DNA of 64,000 bases from Emmonsiellopsis sp. PD_33 (taxonomy: Eukaryota; Ascomycota; Eurotiomycetes; Onygenales; Ajellomycetaceae), in contig JANTQF010000030.1 in assembly GCA_032988165.1 (NCBI GenBank), forward strand, positions 142,214 through 206,213, given 5' to 3'. Below are positions 23,493-36,154 of this stretch, one piece after another. Within the stretch, counting starts at the first letter, position 1. The number at the start of each line of letters is the position of its first letter. Position numbers and translations under genes: made by a program. The notes under the pieces were generated by a model that worked only from the letters and a program-made list of their open reading frames with translations, was not told the origin of the DNA and did not search any database.

Positions 23493-26400
23493 TTACAACC
23501 CAATCTCCCCACCCGCCTTCGCCAACATCTCATAAACTCTCGGTGGCAGTTTATACTTGATCATGCCAGCGAACACCATCAGGTCCTTCGCCATCACCAG
23601 CAGCTCGTCCGCCAGGCTCTGCCGCATGTCATTTTCATACAACCCAAGCTGCAGTCTCTCTCTCTCACGCCCGATACAGGTCATGCTCCACATGATCAAT
23701 TGGCCCGCGTTCCGTGCAATAACCGTGGGGAGCGATGGGAAAGCCTGTGCGGCACTGCGAATATACGGGACCGAGCCTTGGGCGCGCAGGGGTAGGATCT
23801 GCAGGTTGTTGATATCCTGTAGAACAGTGTTAGCATTTCTGTCGGAACTAATTTGCGTAAAGAATGGGGTATCTAAAAGGGACTTACATCAAGAGCTTGG
23901 GCCCATTTTCCGGCCTCGACGTTAGCCTTAGCCTCCATAGTCCGCAGCAGTAGACCACATGCATCTCTATTGATCTGATGAATCTTCTGATAGTAGAGCG
24001 CATTGGTATTGTAAAGCCCAATCATGTTCTTGGCTAGAATGACTGGATCATCCACTGTCGTAAGACTGAGGCTACTTCCTTGTTCGGGGGCGGCTTCTTG
24101 GGTCTGCTGCGGAAGTTGGTCTTCTTGTGTGGATCGAGGTTTCAGCGGTTGTAGCTTCATCGCCGAATCTCCGAGGTCGACAGCTACTGCATCCGCGAGG
24201 GCACGGTTTATGATGGAGATCACATTATCGTATTCCTCCGCTAGGTGATATAATAGGACCGCATCTGCAATAAGTCCCTTGTCATCAGCCACAGCAGCAG
24301 CTTGGACAGTGATGGTCTTCAGGAATTCATCCTGGTCAATAAGCTTGATGAGCCGAAGCCTCCGTTCGATTACACCCTTAATTCTCGTCCCGTCCGACCG
24401 AATGTCTCCAAGCAACTTGGCAAAGTCTCGAGTCTCTAAGATGAACTCTCTCAAAGCTTCATGGCAAACAGAAGCCTGAGATTTGCCAAGTTCACCTGGG
24501 AGGTCGGCATTGAGGCATATAAGAGTGAAATAATCGACAGCAGCTTCGACATAACCAGTACGGAAGTCTCGAGTATACTGTGTGATGAGTGAGGCGAAGT
24601 TGATTTGAGGAGCTTGCTTAGTGCTGAAGGTTACTATTTCACAAAAGTTAGTTAGGCTGGTCGTATATTTTAGCTGAGACATGATCGTCAACTTACAAAG
24701 CTCATCGCCAGAGGTATAAAAGTCCGAAACACGGAGCAGGCCGTAAAAGTCCAACGCAATAGCAAAGTGGACAGCGCTGACAGGCGCATAGTTAGACAGA
24801 TACGATACTGCTTGTTCAAACATTCCGCCTAGTATCTGGAGAAGGAAGAAAGTTCCGTAACCACCAGGGCCATCCTGGCCCTTGGCAAATACGCGCTGTC
24901 CAATTTCCGTGATGTCGCTTTGGATTTCTTCCAATCCAAAGAGGTCCCCGGCTACTTCTTCCGCCCTGCTGTCTTCCCGAGCAAAGACGAACTGCAACCA
25001 CATCCAGTCTTCCACTCCTTGGCCGATACCATCAAAACGGCGCTGGCTGAGGTCGCAACGGCCAATAATCTTGTAACATGCCATGCGGTATGGATCAACA
25101 GTATTTTCAGGAGCATTGCGTAGACGTTGTTGATATTCTCCGTTGATCTTTTGTTGGAGATCTCTGGGCAGCCGTCGGTTTTGCGCATACGTCGCCATGT
25201 ACGTGACAAACTTGTGATCCAGTGATCGGAATCCCGGGTCCTGGCTGACATACTCGGCGGCTTCTGTGACGAAACCACACCGAAGGAGATAGAATATGAG
25301 TATCCAGCAATAATCTTGACCCACCATTTGAAGCTCTGTGCCGTCTGGGGCGAGATCCTTTCTTGCAGCCCGTAGTCGTATATAAGCACGGATTTTGTTG
25401 GTTATGGACGGGATTCCGCCAAGTTGGGCCTCCCGAGGATTCTTAGCGATGATGCTCTCAATCTCTTTATAAAAGAGCTGCTCTAAGAATTTCCGCGATC
25501 CCTCAATGACCCGTTTTCTCATCCTCGTCGACCCAACGGAATTTGGCGCGTCATCGAGATAGTCACCGGCATATTGTCGTTCTCTAAGCACACCAGGCTC
25601 AGAAAGGCTCACGAAATTCGTATTTTCGTTGGTAATGCTAACCAGCGCATGGTAAGCTTCAATCAACTGCCGTGGCACCTGGAAAGCAATTGTTAGTAAA
25701 CGACATGGAAAATTTAGAGCAATGGGCTAGTCACATACATCCCCTCCCGCGAGGGTTTCAATTTCCGCAAACTCATGTAGAATCGGGAATACCCTTTCCT
25801 GAAGTCTAGCTTCATTGAGAGTCTGAACCTTTCCTGCGAAGTACTTAATTTTCTCCCTCAAGAAGTGAGAGTCGGTAGTTTGGATGCCTGCGCCCGCTTC
25901 GTTCCGTATAAATGAATCCCCAAACGCCTGCGAGCCGCGTCCGTTGACGGAAGGAGACCCTATAACGGATTTCCCCAACGCTGATCGACCAAATACGCTC
26001 CGCCGGGCACCAGATTCTGCCCCTCGAGCCATATCCGGTCTGCCAAATGCGGAGCTCTTTCCAAAGGCGCCTCGCGCGGTAGAATCGAGGTTCGCACGGC
26101 TAGAATCATCCTTTGGCGTCAATCCAAAATGCTCGTAAATTTTCTGTCGTTGCTCATCCCAGTTCAAGTTTACTTTTTCCTCGAGGAAATTATCGAAATC
26201 TTTGCGGACACGCGCTAGGCTCTCAGCGACGATAGCTTCTCGTCCGCGCTGCTGAACTTGTCGTAGGAACTTTTGATTGTCAGGATCGAAGGTGTCCGTG
26301 TGCTTGAACGGGCTGCTTGCAGTAGCTTGAGTGTCCAGCATTTTTAGATCCTGCAAAACTTGGCCTGGAGATATGCCAGATGCAGCTAAGGAATAGTGGC

Positions 26401-26953
26401 TAAAGAACGGGATGTTAGAAATACTCCGCGCCTGTGTTCATACTAAAAAGAGGGAACGCTTCAAAGAAATATGAACTCACGCTTTGCTATCCACGCCTCG
26501 CGCGTGCGGCGATCCCCTATCGGCACCCCCCAGACCTCGGGCGGCTCTGCGAATATCATCCAAGCCCAGTTGGAGATTGGGGAGCTCCGACGAAACGACA
26601 TTTTCAGTTGATGGATGAGGGCGCTTTTTGCCGCGCTCTAGCAAGCTACTGAAAAAAGCAGGCTGGGTAGACTGTGTCGCGGAAATGGACTGCGTCGGGG
26701 GGGGAGGTTGTGTGCCCTGCTGGCCACCAAACATCGATAGGCCAGGTGTGGCCTGTGTAGTGCTCGGCGCAAAAGAACTGGACTGCTGGCCAAGGAGAGT
26801 TGTGGCAGAGGACAGGTTTGAGGGAGTAGCTGCGAAGGGGGAGGGCTTCTGCTGCGATTGCGAGTCTCCAATGCCAAACAAACCTCCTCGTTTGGCGGAT
26901 TGGTCTGTAGAAGCGCCTCCAAACAGGGAGCCTTGTTGGTTGGTGTTGAACAT
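23493..26953 (-). CDS. nic96: Nucleoporin NIC96 (Nup93 family)
   Basis: NIC96 is the inner-ring scaffold nucleoporin that anchors the Nsp1-Nup57-Nup49 channel trimer. Five exons join in frame into 1061 residues: 26953-26481, 26399-25739, 25678-24697, 24633-23888 and 23816-23493. The start (MFNTNQQGSLFGG) is rich in Gly, Phe, Gln and Ser, and the FG-like sector precedes a coiled-coil segment (FLRQVQQRGREAIVAESLAR). The rest is alpha-helical solenoid with family blocks such as VGQDYCWILIFYLLRCGF, DPYRMACYKIIGRCDL, VEDWMWLQFVFARE and GGYGTFFLLQILGGMFEQA. The fourth intron (63 nt, 24634-24696) is a multiple of three without a stop, so a simple frame reading wrongly includes it. The gene is divergent from COX16. 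Confidence 0.93.
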
Positions 26954-27357
26954 GGCAGCTGAAAATGCTCTTCGAGGGATGGAGAAGGGGTTGTAAGTAG
27001 AGGAAACGATAGAGGCAAAAGAGTGGATAACCGCGGTTAGGAGGGAAATAGGACTCCCCCGAGCTCGGTTGTTCTCCCAAGTTCAAGCGGTTTCTGTCCA
27101 GAGTCTCATCAGGCGTCGCCCGCAAAAAGTCGATGAAGCTTCAAAACCGTTGTTGGATGTTTACGCCGGAACAATGTTTTGCCGGCCACGCCAAGCTGAA
27201 GCTCTGGTTTTGTGAATCTTCCAACCTCAATCTTCCAGTCGAACGCAAGCCAGGTGCAATTGAGCGACAAGTCTGCGGACATTCATTACCTTCCTATGTG
27301 GAAGCCTTTTGCTACTGAAATTCTACACTCCCCGCTACATTCTCGCTGAAATCCGCC
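26954..27357. promoter_or_regulatory. Divergent promoter of NIC96 and COX16
   Basis: 404 bp between two start codons that point away from each other. No TATA box or strong motif stands out. Confidence 0.45.
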
Positions 27358-27872
27358 ATGCCAGCCTTCCAAGCCAAACGGTTTCGGCCGTCGACCTCAT
27401 CCGGTTCTACGCTGGGAGACCGACTGGGGGCGATGTATCGAGCGAACCTAGCTAAGCACCCGTTCCTTCTTTTCGGACTTCCGTTCATCAGTATTATGCT
27501 GGCGGGATCTTTCCTCCTTACTCCGGCAACGGCATTGAGATACGAACGCTTTGACCGACGGGTACAGCAAGTGAACCAGGAAGAAGCGATGGGTCTTGGG
27601 CTGAAGGGTGATGTTGGCGACGGAGAAGACGGTATTAAAAGAAATCCGCGACGGAGAGTGCTAGGAAGTGAAAGGGAAGAATATTATGTTTGTTCAACTC
27701 TTACCCCGCCCCCTCAATCCTCTAACCTACAAAAGGAAAGATTTAGCGTTCTATATTGGCTGTTTGACTGATAAAGCAATACACTGTGCAGAAATTAATG
27801 GCTAAGGACCTGGACAATTGGGAGCAAAAACGGGTGAAACGCTGGAAGGGCGAGCCGGATGGGAGATTATGA
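27358..27872 (+). CDS. COX16: Cytochrome c oxidase assembly protein COX16
   Basis: COX16 is a small mitochondrial inner-membrane protein needed for assembly of complex IV (copper site maturation of the Cox1/Cox2 module). Exons 27358-27687 and 27792-27872 join into 136 residues, the usual size in filamentous fungi. One transmembrane segment is visible (HPFLLFGLPFISIMLAGSFL), followed by the family motif LRYERFDRRVQQV. The C-terminal exon supplies KDLDNWEQKRVKRWKGEPDG, another family signature. The donor is GTTTGT, a weaker but known fungal 5' splice site. A Gly/Asp-rich insert lies between the two conserved parts. Confidence 0.92.
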
Positions 27873-30481
27873 GTGGAATTGAATTCGGTCAATCACAGCT
27901 TCCAACTACTCTACATGTTGCTTGCCTCTTTTGGCCTACTGCTGGCCGACCGGCGTTCAAAATCTCTCCACTCCCGCCATGAATTTGGAGGTTGGGCGCT
28001 ATGAGATTGGGTTCCGCGTGCTTTCCGTGATAACTCGAGGAAACTTTGACCGTTCAACCGCCACACTGGGATTGCTGATGGTTGTCGGTTTGGACTAGTG
28101 CGATATGCATCGTATTGAGAGGGGAGTGGGAAGAAATGCAACTTGTTCCACGAGTAAGAATAGAGTGCAGAAACGTGGAGGGAAACAACCAAATCACAAA
28201 GCCGGACAACGGGGGAAAGTTGCCTGGGAGCTCATCACACTCGCTCAAACGCACAGAAGCGGGATGGGGGTTGGGGTTGCAGAGCCAAACCCCGGCGGAG
28301 GATTATGCGAGGGGATGGATTGGGAGGTGGGCCTAGCGAAATACTGGGGTAGAGTAGCGGCATCGTCATGGCCTATGGCTGTTGAATATACATGGAGCAG
28401 TTTTCAAACAAAAAGAACATGATATTTGCTGAACAATCTACAAGCCGAGAGGCCAGAGCAGTCCTGATCTGCATTGGATTTGGCATTGTTCTCTCTGGCT
28501 GGGCTGATTTGGAAACGGTCCAGACAGATAACAATCGGATACCTCATGATAGATCATGAGAGAGGACGACTGAAAACACGTGCCGAAACACCGCGAGCGC
28601 TGGGCCGTGGCTCGTAGGTGGGCCGTGGCTATAGCGGGTGGGGCGCGGCCAGTCTGGACTCGGCACTTCCCCATCCACCGCAGGCACCATGACGCAATGC
28701 CAAGACGCGTGGCATTAGCCTAAACCTTACTCCCACACCAGCGATACACCGACTTTCCTGCTGCTGCTCCTGCTCTGCGCGAAGGTGTCATTGGTAATGC
28801 GCAATGGGTAATTTCATTTCAACATTTGTAAGACGTGCAGGCCGATCGGCGTTTCAATCGTCACTGGCCGGCGCTGGACGAAACAAAAAGTCGAGTTTGA
28901 TTAGCCTAGATTTCTTCTGTGCAGGGAGTCCGAGGGAGCGATTCCAATCAACGGCTCGAATTACGTCGTCCGGCCCGCCCGCCACCACGGGTGGATGCTG
29001 TGTTCTCGGCGCTGGGGAAGAAGCTCTGGCTAAGCTTGGAGTTTCCGTCTGGGCTCGTTGGCGATGGGTTTGGCAATGCAACCTGCAAGATGGATGCATG
29101 CGCAGCGTAGCTTTCAGATTCCAGACGCCCGTCCAGTTGGAATGTAGAATATATGTGCATAGTGCAGTAGGAAGAGAGGCCGTTACCGAGGAACCGAAGA
29201 GGGCGTCTTTGTTCGTCGCAAGCAGGTTTTTCGAAGAGAATTATGGAACACGATGGAGTCTGATAGAGGAGCCATGGTCATCGCACGAGGAGGCGGAAGT
29301 CTGTCGGAAACTCAAAAGGAAAAGGAAAACACCGTCAACGGCAATCTCGCAGCCAGTGGGCGGTGCTGGCGTCAACCCTCAAGCGCCAAAGGGAGGTAAT
29401 TCGTGGCTGCGAGGCCCTCTCCTTGCACGGCGTGTTTTTAGTGCAACCAGGGGCGCCATCGACAATCCCCGGGTCCAGTCCTTTTTTTTATTAACACTCG
29501 TTTGTTCCCTCCTTCTCCTCGTTGCCTTCTTTTCCTCGTCTCGATTCTGCGACGAGACTCGCGTATCTCCAAACAAACACAGGCGTCGGATGGATTGAGG
29601 CTGAGAAGCAGGAGTAAGTTTTCCGGGTGGGTTTATCTCATTATGCGTTCATGCTTACCTTAATCCCCATTTGCTTTTGCGGCCTTTTGCCCTGTCCCAG
29701 CATTAATAATTCCCGCCAGTCTGCGCTGGGACGAGGGGCGAGAGGCGCAGACGGCGACAGGCTCAAGGTTTGCTGGCAGCCCAAACCCATCCCCTTAAGC
29801 CATAACGTCATCCTGCAAAATCGCCCTCCCCCACCCCATCTCCACCCTGGGCAGTCCTTTTTTTCTCTGTGTGCTTTTTGTTCTTTCATTCTTTGCTCTC
29901 GCGCTCTCCTGTGTTCAACTTGCAAGGCTGCAATCTCTTTGTTGTTGAGGCACTACTCTTGCCGCTGTGGCCAAGACCTGATTGCTAATACTAATATCCT
30001 CCTCAAAGGCCCTACGTCACTCCACCACGCGCGGGTCTGCCCCTATATCCTCGCCCAAGCCACTACCCGGCTCATCTGCGCGCTTTCATACGGGCTTGCG
30101 CTCATATCGCTCCCGTCAAGGCCAAATATAGACTCGGTTGTCCGGCGTGGTTACTTATCGCGCTGAGTGGCGTGACTGCAATCGCTCGTTCTGCCCCTGT
30201 TGTTGCTGGGGTTCCATCAGCCACTTTGATACATCAACAACCCCCCATAACCGCCATTCCTTCGGTACATTCCTTGTCGCCACTTAATCCACTATATATA
30301 TCCACTCCAGATGCGGTGTTGTACGTTGCTGTCGGGCAAACCATGACTGCCTCACATTCGTCTCTTGTTGGAGCATGGCGTACTGGTGCCCTCTGGACTA
30401 TGATTGTTATATGACATCACTCCAGCTATAAATCACCTTGTGCTTCGTCGAAATCGCATACACCATCGACTTGTTTAGATC
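27873..30481 (+). other. Long intergenic region and probable 5' leader of the PTP gene
   Basis: 2.6 kb without a gene I can support. The right half (about 29480-30480) is rich in CT tracts, as in fungal promoters and leaders. A 264-codon open frame at 28804-29598 lacks recognisable features and is not called. A large promoter fits a regulated signalling gene downstream. Confidence 0.4.
30311..30414 (+). promoter_or_regulatory. Two overlapping small upstream ORFs before the PTP start
   Basis: ATG at 30311 opens an 11-codon frame ending at 30346; ATG at 30343 overlaps it and opens a 23-codon frame ending at 30414. Both close before the main ATG at 30482. If the leader is transcribed this far, they could reduce initiation at the main start. 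Transcription start is not visible in the sequence. Confidence 0.3.
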
Positions 30482-33157
30482 ATGTCGGCGACCACCGCTA
30501 CTTTACCCTCTCCCGGAACATGGAGCCCTGGTGTTGGCCCCAACCCCTCGACCACTCCTCTCGGAATGCCGCCAAGAACGCCCTCATCCGTCGGGCAGAT
30601 AACCGCCCCCATGCTTGGTGCGGGAACACTCTCTCCAACATTCTTTCGCGACTCATGCGCCAATAACTATTTTGGCATTGTCGAATATACCTCGTCCAAC
30701 CCTCCAAATTCATCACCTGTTATACACACGCGAAAGAGTTGGAACTTCCCTTCAGCGTCGCCAAACCCAGTGCACAGCAATCGCAACTTTACAGAACCAA
30801 ACACGGAGTTTGAAGCTTTTAGAAAGCAAGTCGAATCTGTTGGATATATCGCCGGACATAGAGTTTCGTCGAGTTTTGAAAAACAGACACAAACCTTGCG
30901 AGAATTGGACCGGAAGTCTGAAGAGCGTCGAGACAGGGACTCGCCTGTATCGCCAGGCACAGCAGAGCTTTCGTGGGACTGGCGAAAGCGGGATGATGAT
31001 GGCGGCAGGCGTATGAATATCGATCTACCGCAAAATTCCTCCATATCGGGGCTTCGGTCTGCATCCCCGCACATCAACTCCTGCAATGTATCGACCCCGC
31101 ACAGTTCCAACACACCACTTCCCCGTCTAATTGCGCCTTCCCGTATGCTGGAAGGTGATGCCCGCTCCCCTCGTTTCGCATTACCCACACATTCTTCCCG
31201 CAATTCCTTGTCCGTTAATAGATCGCGCACTCTTCAAAGATCGGAGACTTCGCCTGCAGCTGTGGATCCTGGCGCCGTCACATTTATTACCGGTCGTGTT
31301 TGCACAGATATATTGAAATCGTCGCCAGACACTACATTACTTCTTGACGTACGCCCATATCCTCAGTTTTCACAAGCAAGGATTAAAGGAGCCTTGAATC
31401 TGTGCATTCCCACGACACTATTGAAACGACCGTCTTTCAACTTGGCGAAGGTAGAAGACACTTTCACCGATGAAGCCGAGAGAAAACGATTTACCCGATG
31501 GCGGCTGAGCACTCGCATCATTGTATACGATTCAGCTACGAGCCACATGAAGGATGCTTCGACCTTGATAAACGTGCTGAAGAAATTTACTGGTGAAAGA
31601 TGGAGTGGTGAACCATTAATCCTTCGCGGCGGATTCTCGCAGTTTTCGGCGGAATTTCCAGATTTCGTTGAGGAAAACACAATCAGCGAGTCCAGCAATT
31701 TTATTGGGCAGCAAAGGTCAATTAGCCTCGCATTACCCAAGCCGTCCTGTATTTCTGGCGGCTGCTCCATCCCTAAATCTACAATGCCCGTCCATCCGTT
31801 CTTTGCAAATATCCGTCAGAATACGGATTTGATCGGGGGTGTTGGGCAAATACCCATCAAACTACCACAAGCCATTACAGGGAAAGCTCAGGAAGTGTTA
31901 CCACAATGGCTCTACCGCGCATCTGATGCCAAAGACAATGGCAAATTGGTTTCCGACAGATTTCTGGAGATCGAAAAAGCAGAACAGCAACGCATGCAGG
32001 AGGCGTTGTCAGGAAACGTATCATATGGCCCACCCGAATCAGATTCCCCACAAAAAGCATTCCGCATAGCAGGGTTAGAGAAGGGAGCGAAGAACCGATA
32101 CAACAACATATATCCGTATGATCACTCGAGAGTTCGGCTTCAGGGGGTATCGGCTGGCAATTGTGACTATGTGAACGCAAACTACATCCAAGCCTCCCGA
32201 TCAAACAAAAAATACATTGCTACCCAAGCTCCAATACCAGCTACTTTCAATGCAAGTTGACATCCATGTGCTACATAAGAGTGACTATCGCTAATTGGTT
32301 TTTAGGATTTTTGGCGGGTCATTTGGGAGCAAGACGTCCGAGTGATTGTGATGTTAACGGCAGAATCCGAAGGAGCGCAGGTAAAATGCCATTCGTATTG
32401 GAAGGCAGCAGACTATGGGCCTTTCATTGTGAAAACCGCTGCTGAGCGACGCATCCCGCTGGACGTCGCGACTCAACCACCCTCGCCCTCGCAAGCACGG
32501 CGACCCAGCCAGAGACGGCTGACCAATCCGCTTACGGCAGGGGAAAAGCTTGATGCCCAGAGGGAACAACAGAGCCCAACAGAGGCACCATTTGTGATTG
32601 TTCGACATCTGACATTGGCTCATTCTGCGTTCCCGTTCCAACCGATCCGAGAAATCACTCAACTCCAATACTCTCATTGGCCAGATTTTGGAACGCCGGC
32701 GGAACCCATTCACCTTATCAGGCTGATTGAAGAGTGTAACAAAATTGCCAACACTGCTAACGGACGTGCATCACGCGCGGGGTCTATCGAACCGGAACCC
32801 GAGGGTCAACGACGGATCTTGGTGCATTGTAGTGCAGGATGCGGCAGAACGGGGACGTTCTGTACGGTCGATAGCGTTATTGATATGTTGAAACGCCAAC
32901 GGTGCGAGTCAGCGGATCAAACGAAATCCACGGACTGGGTGCACCGCGATGACATTGACTTGATTGCGGCCACAGTTGAAGATTTCCGACTACAACGGCT
33001 TAGCATGGTCCAGAGCCTAAAGCAGTTCGTTCTGTGCTACGAGAGCGTTATAGAATGGATCGCTTCAAGCGAGCCGGAGTTTAGCACTGTTGATCGCCGT
33101 CTGCTAGGAAGTGCGGGCGACAACAGAAGCATTGCAAGACGAAGTTACCATGAGTAA
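30482..33157 (+). CDS. Rhodanese-like plus protein tyrosine phosphatase (Pyp1/Pyp2 type)
   Basis: Exons 30482-32251 and 32306-33157 join into 873 residues. The N-terminus is Ser/Pro-rich and likely disordered. Residues ~260-400 form a rhodanese/Cdc25-like domain (TTLLLDVRPYPQFSQARIKG) that in this family acts as a MAP kinase docking module. The catalytic PTP domain follows: DVRVIVMLTAESEGAQVKC, the WPDFG loop and the signature HCSAGCGRTGTFCTVDSV with catalytic Cys and Arg. Fission yeast Pyp1 and Pyp2 have the same layout and dephosphorylate the stress MAP kinase Sty1, so a role in damping HOG/stress signalling is likely. The 54-nt intron appears to be GC-AG (donor GCAAGT). A long leader with small upstream ORFs precedes it. 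Confidence 0.9.
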
Positions 33158-34094
33158 GAGGAGGGCATTGCAGCGCTTTGCGGCTCCTCGTTTTATGAGA
33201 TATGACATGCATACATTTTTTATTGCTATAATCATTGCTGGCATTATTAATATCTTTCTCCTCCGGAATCTGTTTGCTCTGATAGTTTTTTTTTTCGTTG
33301 CTCCTTCGAGGGTCTTTTTTCCCTTTTTTTTTATTATTATAAAACCGGCGTATATTTCCATGAGGAAAGCAGGAAAACTTGTCACGGCTGTACATAGTTA
33401 CCTCTTATTTTTATCCTGTATAGTTAGACCACCGGAAGCTGCATGATTTATTTCTACCTCCTCTACCGGGCATCGAAGCATTATATAAGGGCGTTTTCGC
33501 CGAATTTGTAAAATGGTGATATAGTCGCATAATTTGTATCTGATAAACGCACCACCCAGCAGAACATCCATAGATCTCTATCCAACGGACTAAAAAATGA
33601 ATCAATTTCATCCTGGTCCCCTCCAGGCAGCAAAAGTCTGAGCCTCAAACATCGGGAAGCTCAGAAGCTGGTGGCCAATCCTCCGCCTGTTCTGCCTGCT
33701 CGCTGAACTAGTTCGTTGGCTCGCCTGCCAAACCTAACCACAACGTCAATGAACCGCCTCTCGTACTTATACCCGCGCACGCCCTCCCACAATGAGAGCA
33801 GACGCGGTTTTTAATGTCAACAGCCATATCCTGAAAGCCTGTTTGTGCTTCTGATACATACAGAATCACAGTGTTGCGATGAGTGGTGCTCTCTCTGCCT
33901 TCGCCCTGGCCTGATTGTCCTTGACCTTGTCAGGCACAACAGACACATAGAGACATACATTGAATTCCTCCACGCCCCTCATATTTAATTCTGCTATGCA
34001 CAGCTAGTCTTGTCTTTGCTACAACCAAACCATCTGATCCCCCATCCCTCCATATCAAAAGAAAGCAAAGCAAAAAAACAAAACCCCAAAAAAA
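33158..34094. other. Intergenic region between PTP and F-box genes
   Basis: About 940 bp, with long T-runs near 33286 and 33320 in the likely 3' UTR of the PTP gene, then CT- and A-rich leader sequence immediately before 34095. No coding signal seen. Confidence 0.4.
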
Positions 34095-36154
34095 ATGTCC
34101 CTCCTCGACCTCCCCCCCGAACTCCTCCAGCCAATCCTAGGCTTCTGCACAACAACCAGCAGCCTCCAAGCCGCCTACTCATGCAAAACCCTCTTCTCCC
34201 TCCTCTCAAGCTACCGCAGGGGACTCCTCCACCACCTCTCCCAGCTGCCAGGATATACACCCGAGCTCGAGACTAAGCCCAACCCAGAGCTCTTCCTCGA
34301 GCTACGGAGACGCGCAGCATCGCAGCTATGCGGCGCCGACATGCACGCCGACATGGACGTGTATACGTTCGAGGGCGGGCCAATCGACACGCGCGCGTCT
34401 GCTATCCGGTCATGGTCCGCGTGCAACGGGCCCAATGTGGCGCTGGTGCAGAAGGGGAGTCAGCGCGTTTGCCTGTATGACCTCTCGTCTGGGAAACTGA
34501 CGCCGTATGCTGTGCTTGAGCCGGTTGTGATGTTTCCGGGGAAGATCGAGGTGCTGCTGATTGTGTTTAGTGATGATGGGATGGTGTCTGTGTTGCAGAG
34601 ATATACGCCGCTTGAGGAGACTGAGAGGGGGGGTGATGAGGGCGGGGGCGATGAACGTGCTGGTAACGAGGGGAGCAATAGCGGTAGCAGCAGTAGCAGT
34701 CAACACTTTGTGGAGGAGGCGATGAGGCCGTATCGCAAGCAGAGTACGCAGCTTGTGCATTATCGCCGGAGCCCGAAGTCGTCACGGTTTTCCCGCGTGA
34801 CGATCTCTGCTTTCCCGGCGCAGGATGAATATCGCCCATTAGCCCTGGCTGTGGCGCATAGATACCTGGCTGCGATATCCTGGCAGCATAAGGAGGATCC
34901 CGATAGGCGGATGGTTGTCATCCACCCGGCGCATCCGGATTCCAGTTTGGACAAGATGAAGATAGCATGTGAGTAGGGCATTAAGCAAACTTCCCCCCCC
35001 CCTATTTTTTTCTCCTTTTTTTATGCATAATTGTTCCTAACATATCTATAGACCAAGTCTACAACGACTGCCCGATAATCGACGACGAAGGCACAATGCC
35101 CTACGACAACCGCTACCAACGTCCACGAAATACAGGCGACATAGAACCCATCGTCCAAATGTCTTTCAACGACAACGACTCCCAGCTCCTCTACTCCTAT
35201 CCCTCATCAGCAATATACAAGCACTTCCAACGCATCAACCTCGACTACGGCTCCGTCAACCAAACCAGCGGCCTACTCCGCAACATCTGCCTCGTCCGTT
35301 ACTACCCCGACATGAACAGGGACGAGCTAAACTTCGCAATCGCAATCCCCTTCTTCAGCACGCACCGCACCTACCACGCCACCCCGGCCCTCGAGATGTG
35401 CCACTGGCGCTACCTCTCCCTCGGCACGGCACGGGAGGGCACCGACCACCGCCTCGTCGCCTGCCTACTCCGCTCCGAAGCGCACTGCCGCTCCGCCCAC
35501 TGCCAGCACATAGAGAACCTGGACCGCGGCCGCCGCTTTATAGAGTGGACGGTCGTCGCCCGTCTGGCCGACTTCAGCATGAGCGATAGCTCGCTGCCCG
35601 GGATCGTGGCGACATCACCGCGCTCCACGCGCATTGCCATTGCCAACTGGAAGACGATTAGTATCTGGCCGCTGCTGCCTGAGGCGGTGATTGACGGGGA
35701 TACTACTGGTGGCGGGGGGGATTATTATCCGCAGAATATGATTGATGAGACGACGGGGGCGGTGGCGTTGAGCCCGATTGTGCTGCGGTCTGAGGCTGTG
35801 GTTTTTATGCTGAGGTTTACGGAGAGGGAGGATGAGCTTGTTGCGTTGACGGATCGGGGGGTGGTGAGGTGGGATGTTGGGCCGCGGGCGAGCGGGGGGA
35901 GGGGGGAGGTTTTGGGCGTCCCGCCGCAGGTGGAGGTTGGGGAGGAGAGTGAGAGTGAGAGTGAGAGCGAGGAGGAGATGGAGGGGGAGGAGGAGAGGGA
36001 TGATGGGGAGGATGGGAGTGAGATGTCTGTTGATGAAGATGAGCACGAAGATGAAGACGAAGATGATGATGATGATGATGACGATGATGATGATGATGAC
36101 GATGATGATGATGATGAAGATGAAGACGAAGATATGGAAGATGACAGTGAATAA
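34095..36154 (+). CDS. F-box protein with long acidic tail
   Basis: Exons 34095-34968 and 35052-36154 join into 658 residues. The first ~45 residues fit an F-box (LLDLPPELLQPILGFC...), the motif that binds Skp1 in SCF ubiquitin ligases. The middle part has beta-rich segments such as NVALVQKGSQRVCLYDLSSG and RIAIANWKTISIWPL, which may form a propeller-like substrate-binding fold, but no clear WD repeats are seen. A low-complexity Gly/Ser/Glu insert lies near residues 175-205. The last ~75 residues are almost entirely Asp and Glu, encoded by GAT/GAC and GAG repeats. The substrate is unknown. Length and layout match uncharacterised F-box proteins of Eurotiomycetes. Confidence 0.8.
36062..36117 (+). 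repeat. GAT/GAC trinucleotide repeat coding poly-Asp
   Basis: An almost pure run of GAT with scattered GAC within the 3' end of the F-box gene, preceded at 35944-35970 by a GAGAGT hexanucleotide repeat coding Glu-Ser pairs. Such runs are prone to length change between isolates. Confidence 0.8.

Noticed and set aside
28804..29598. 264-codon open frame on the plus strand between COX16 and the PTP gene
   Set aside because: No domain, odd composition, equally long frames on the opposite strand, and it lies in a likely promoter region. Not called without transcript evidence.
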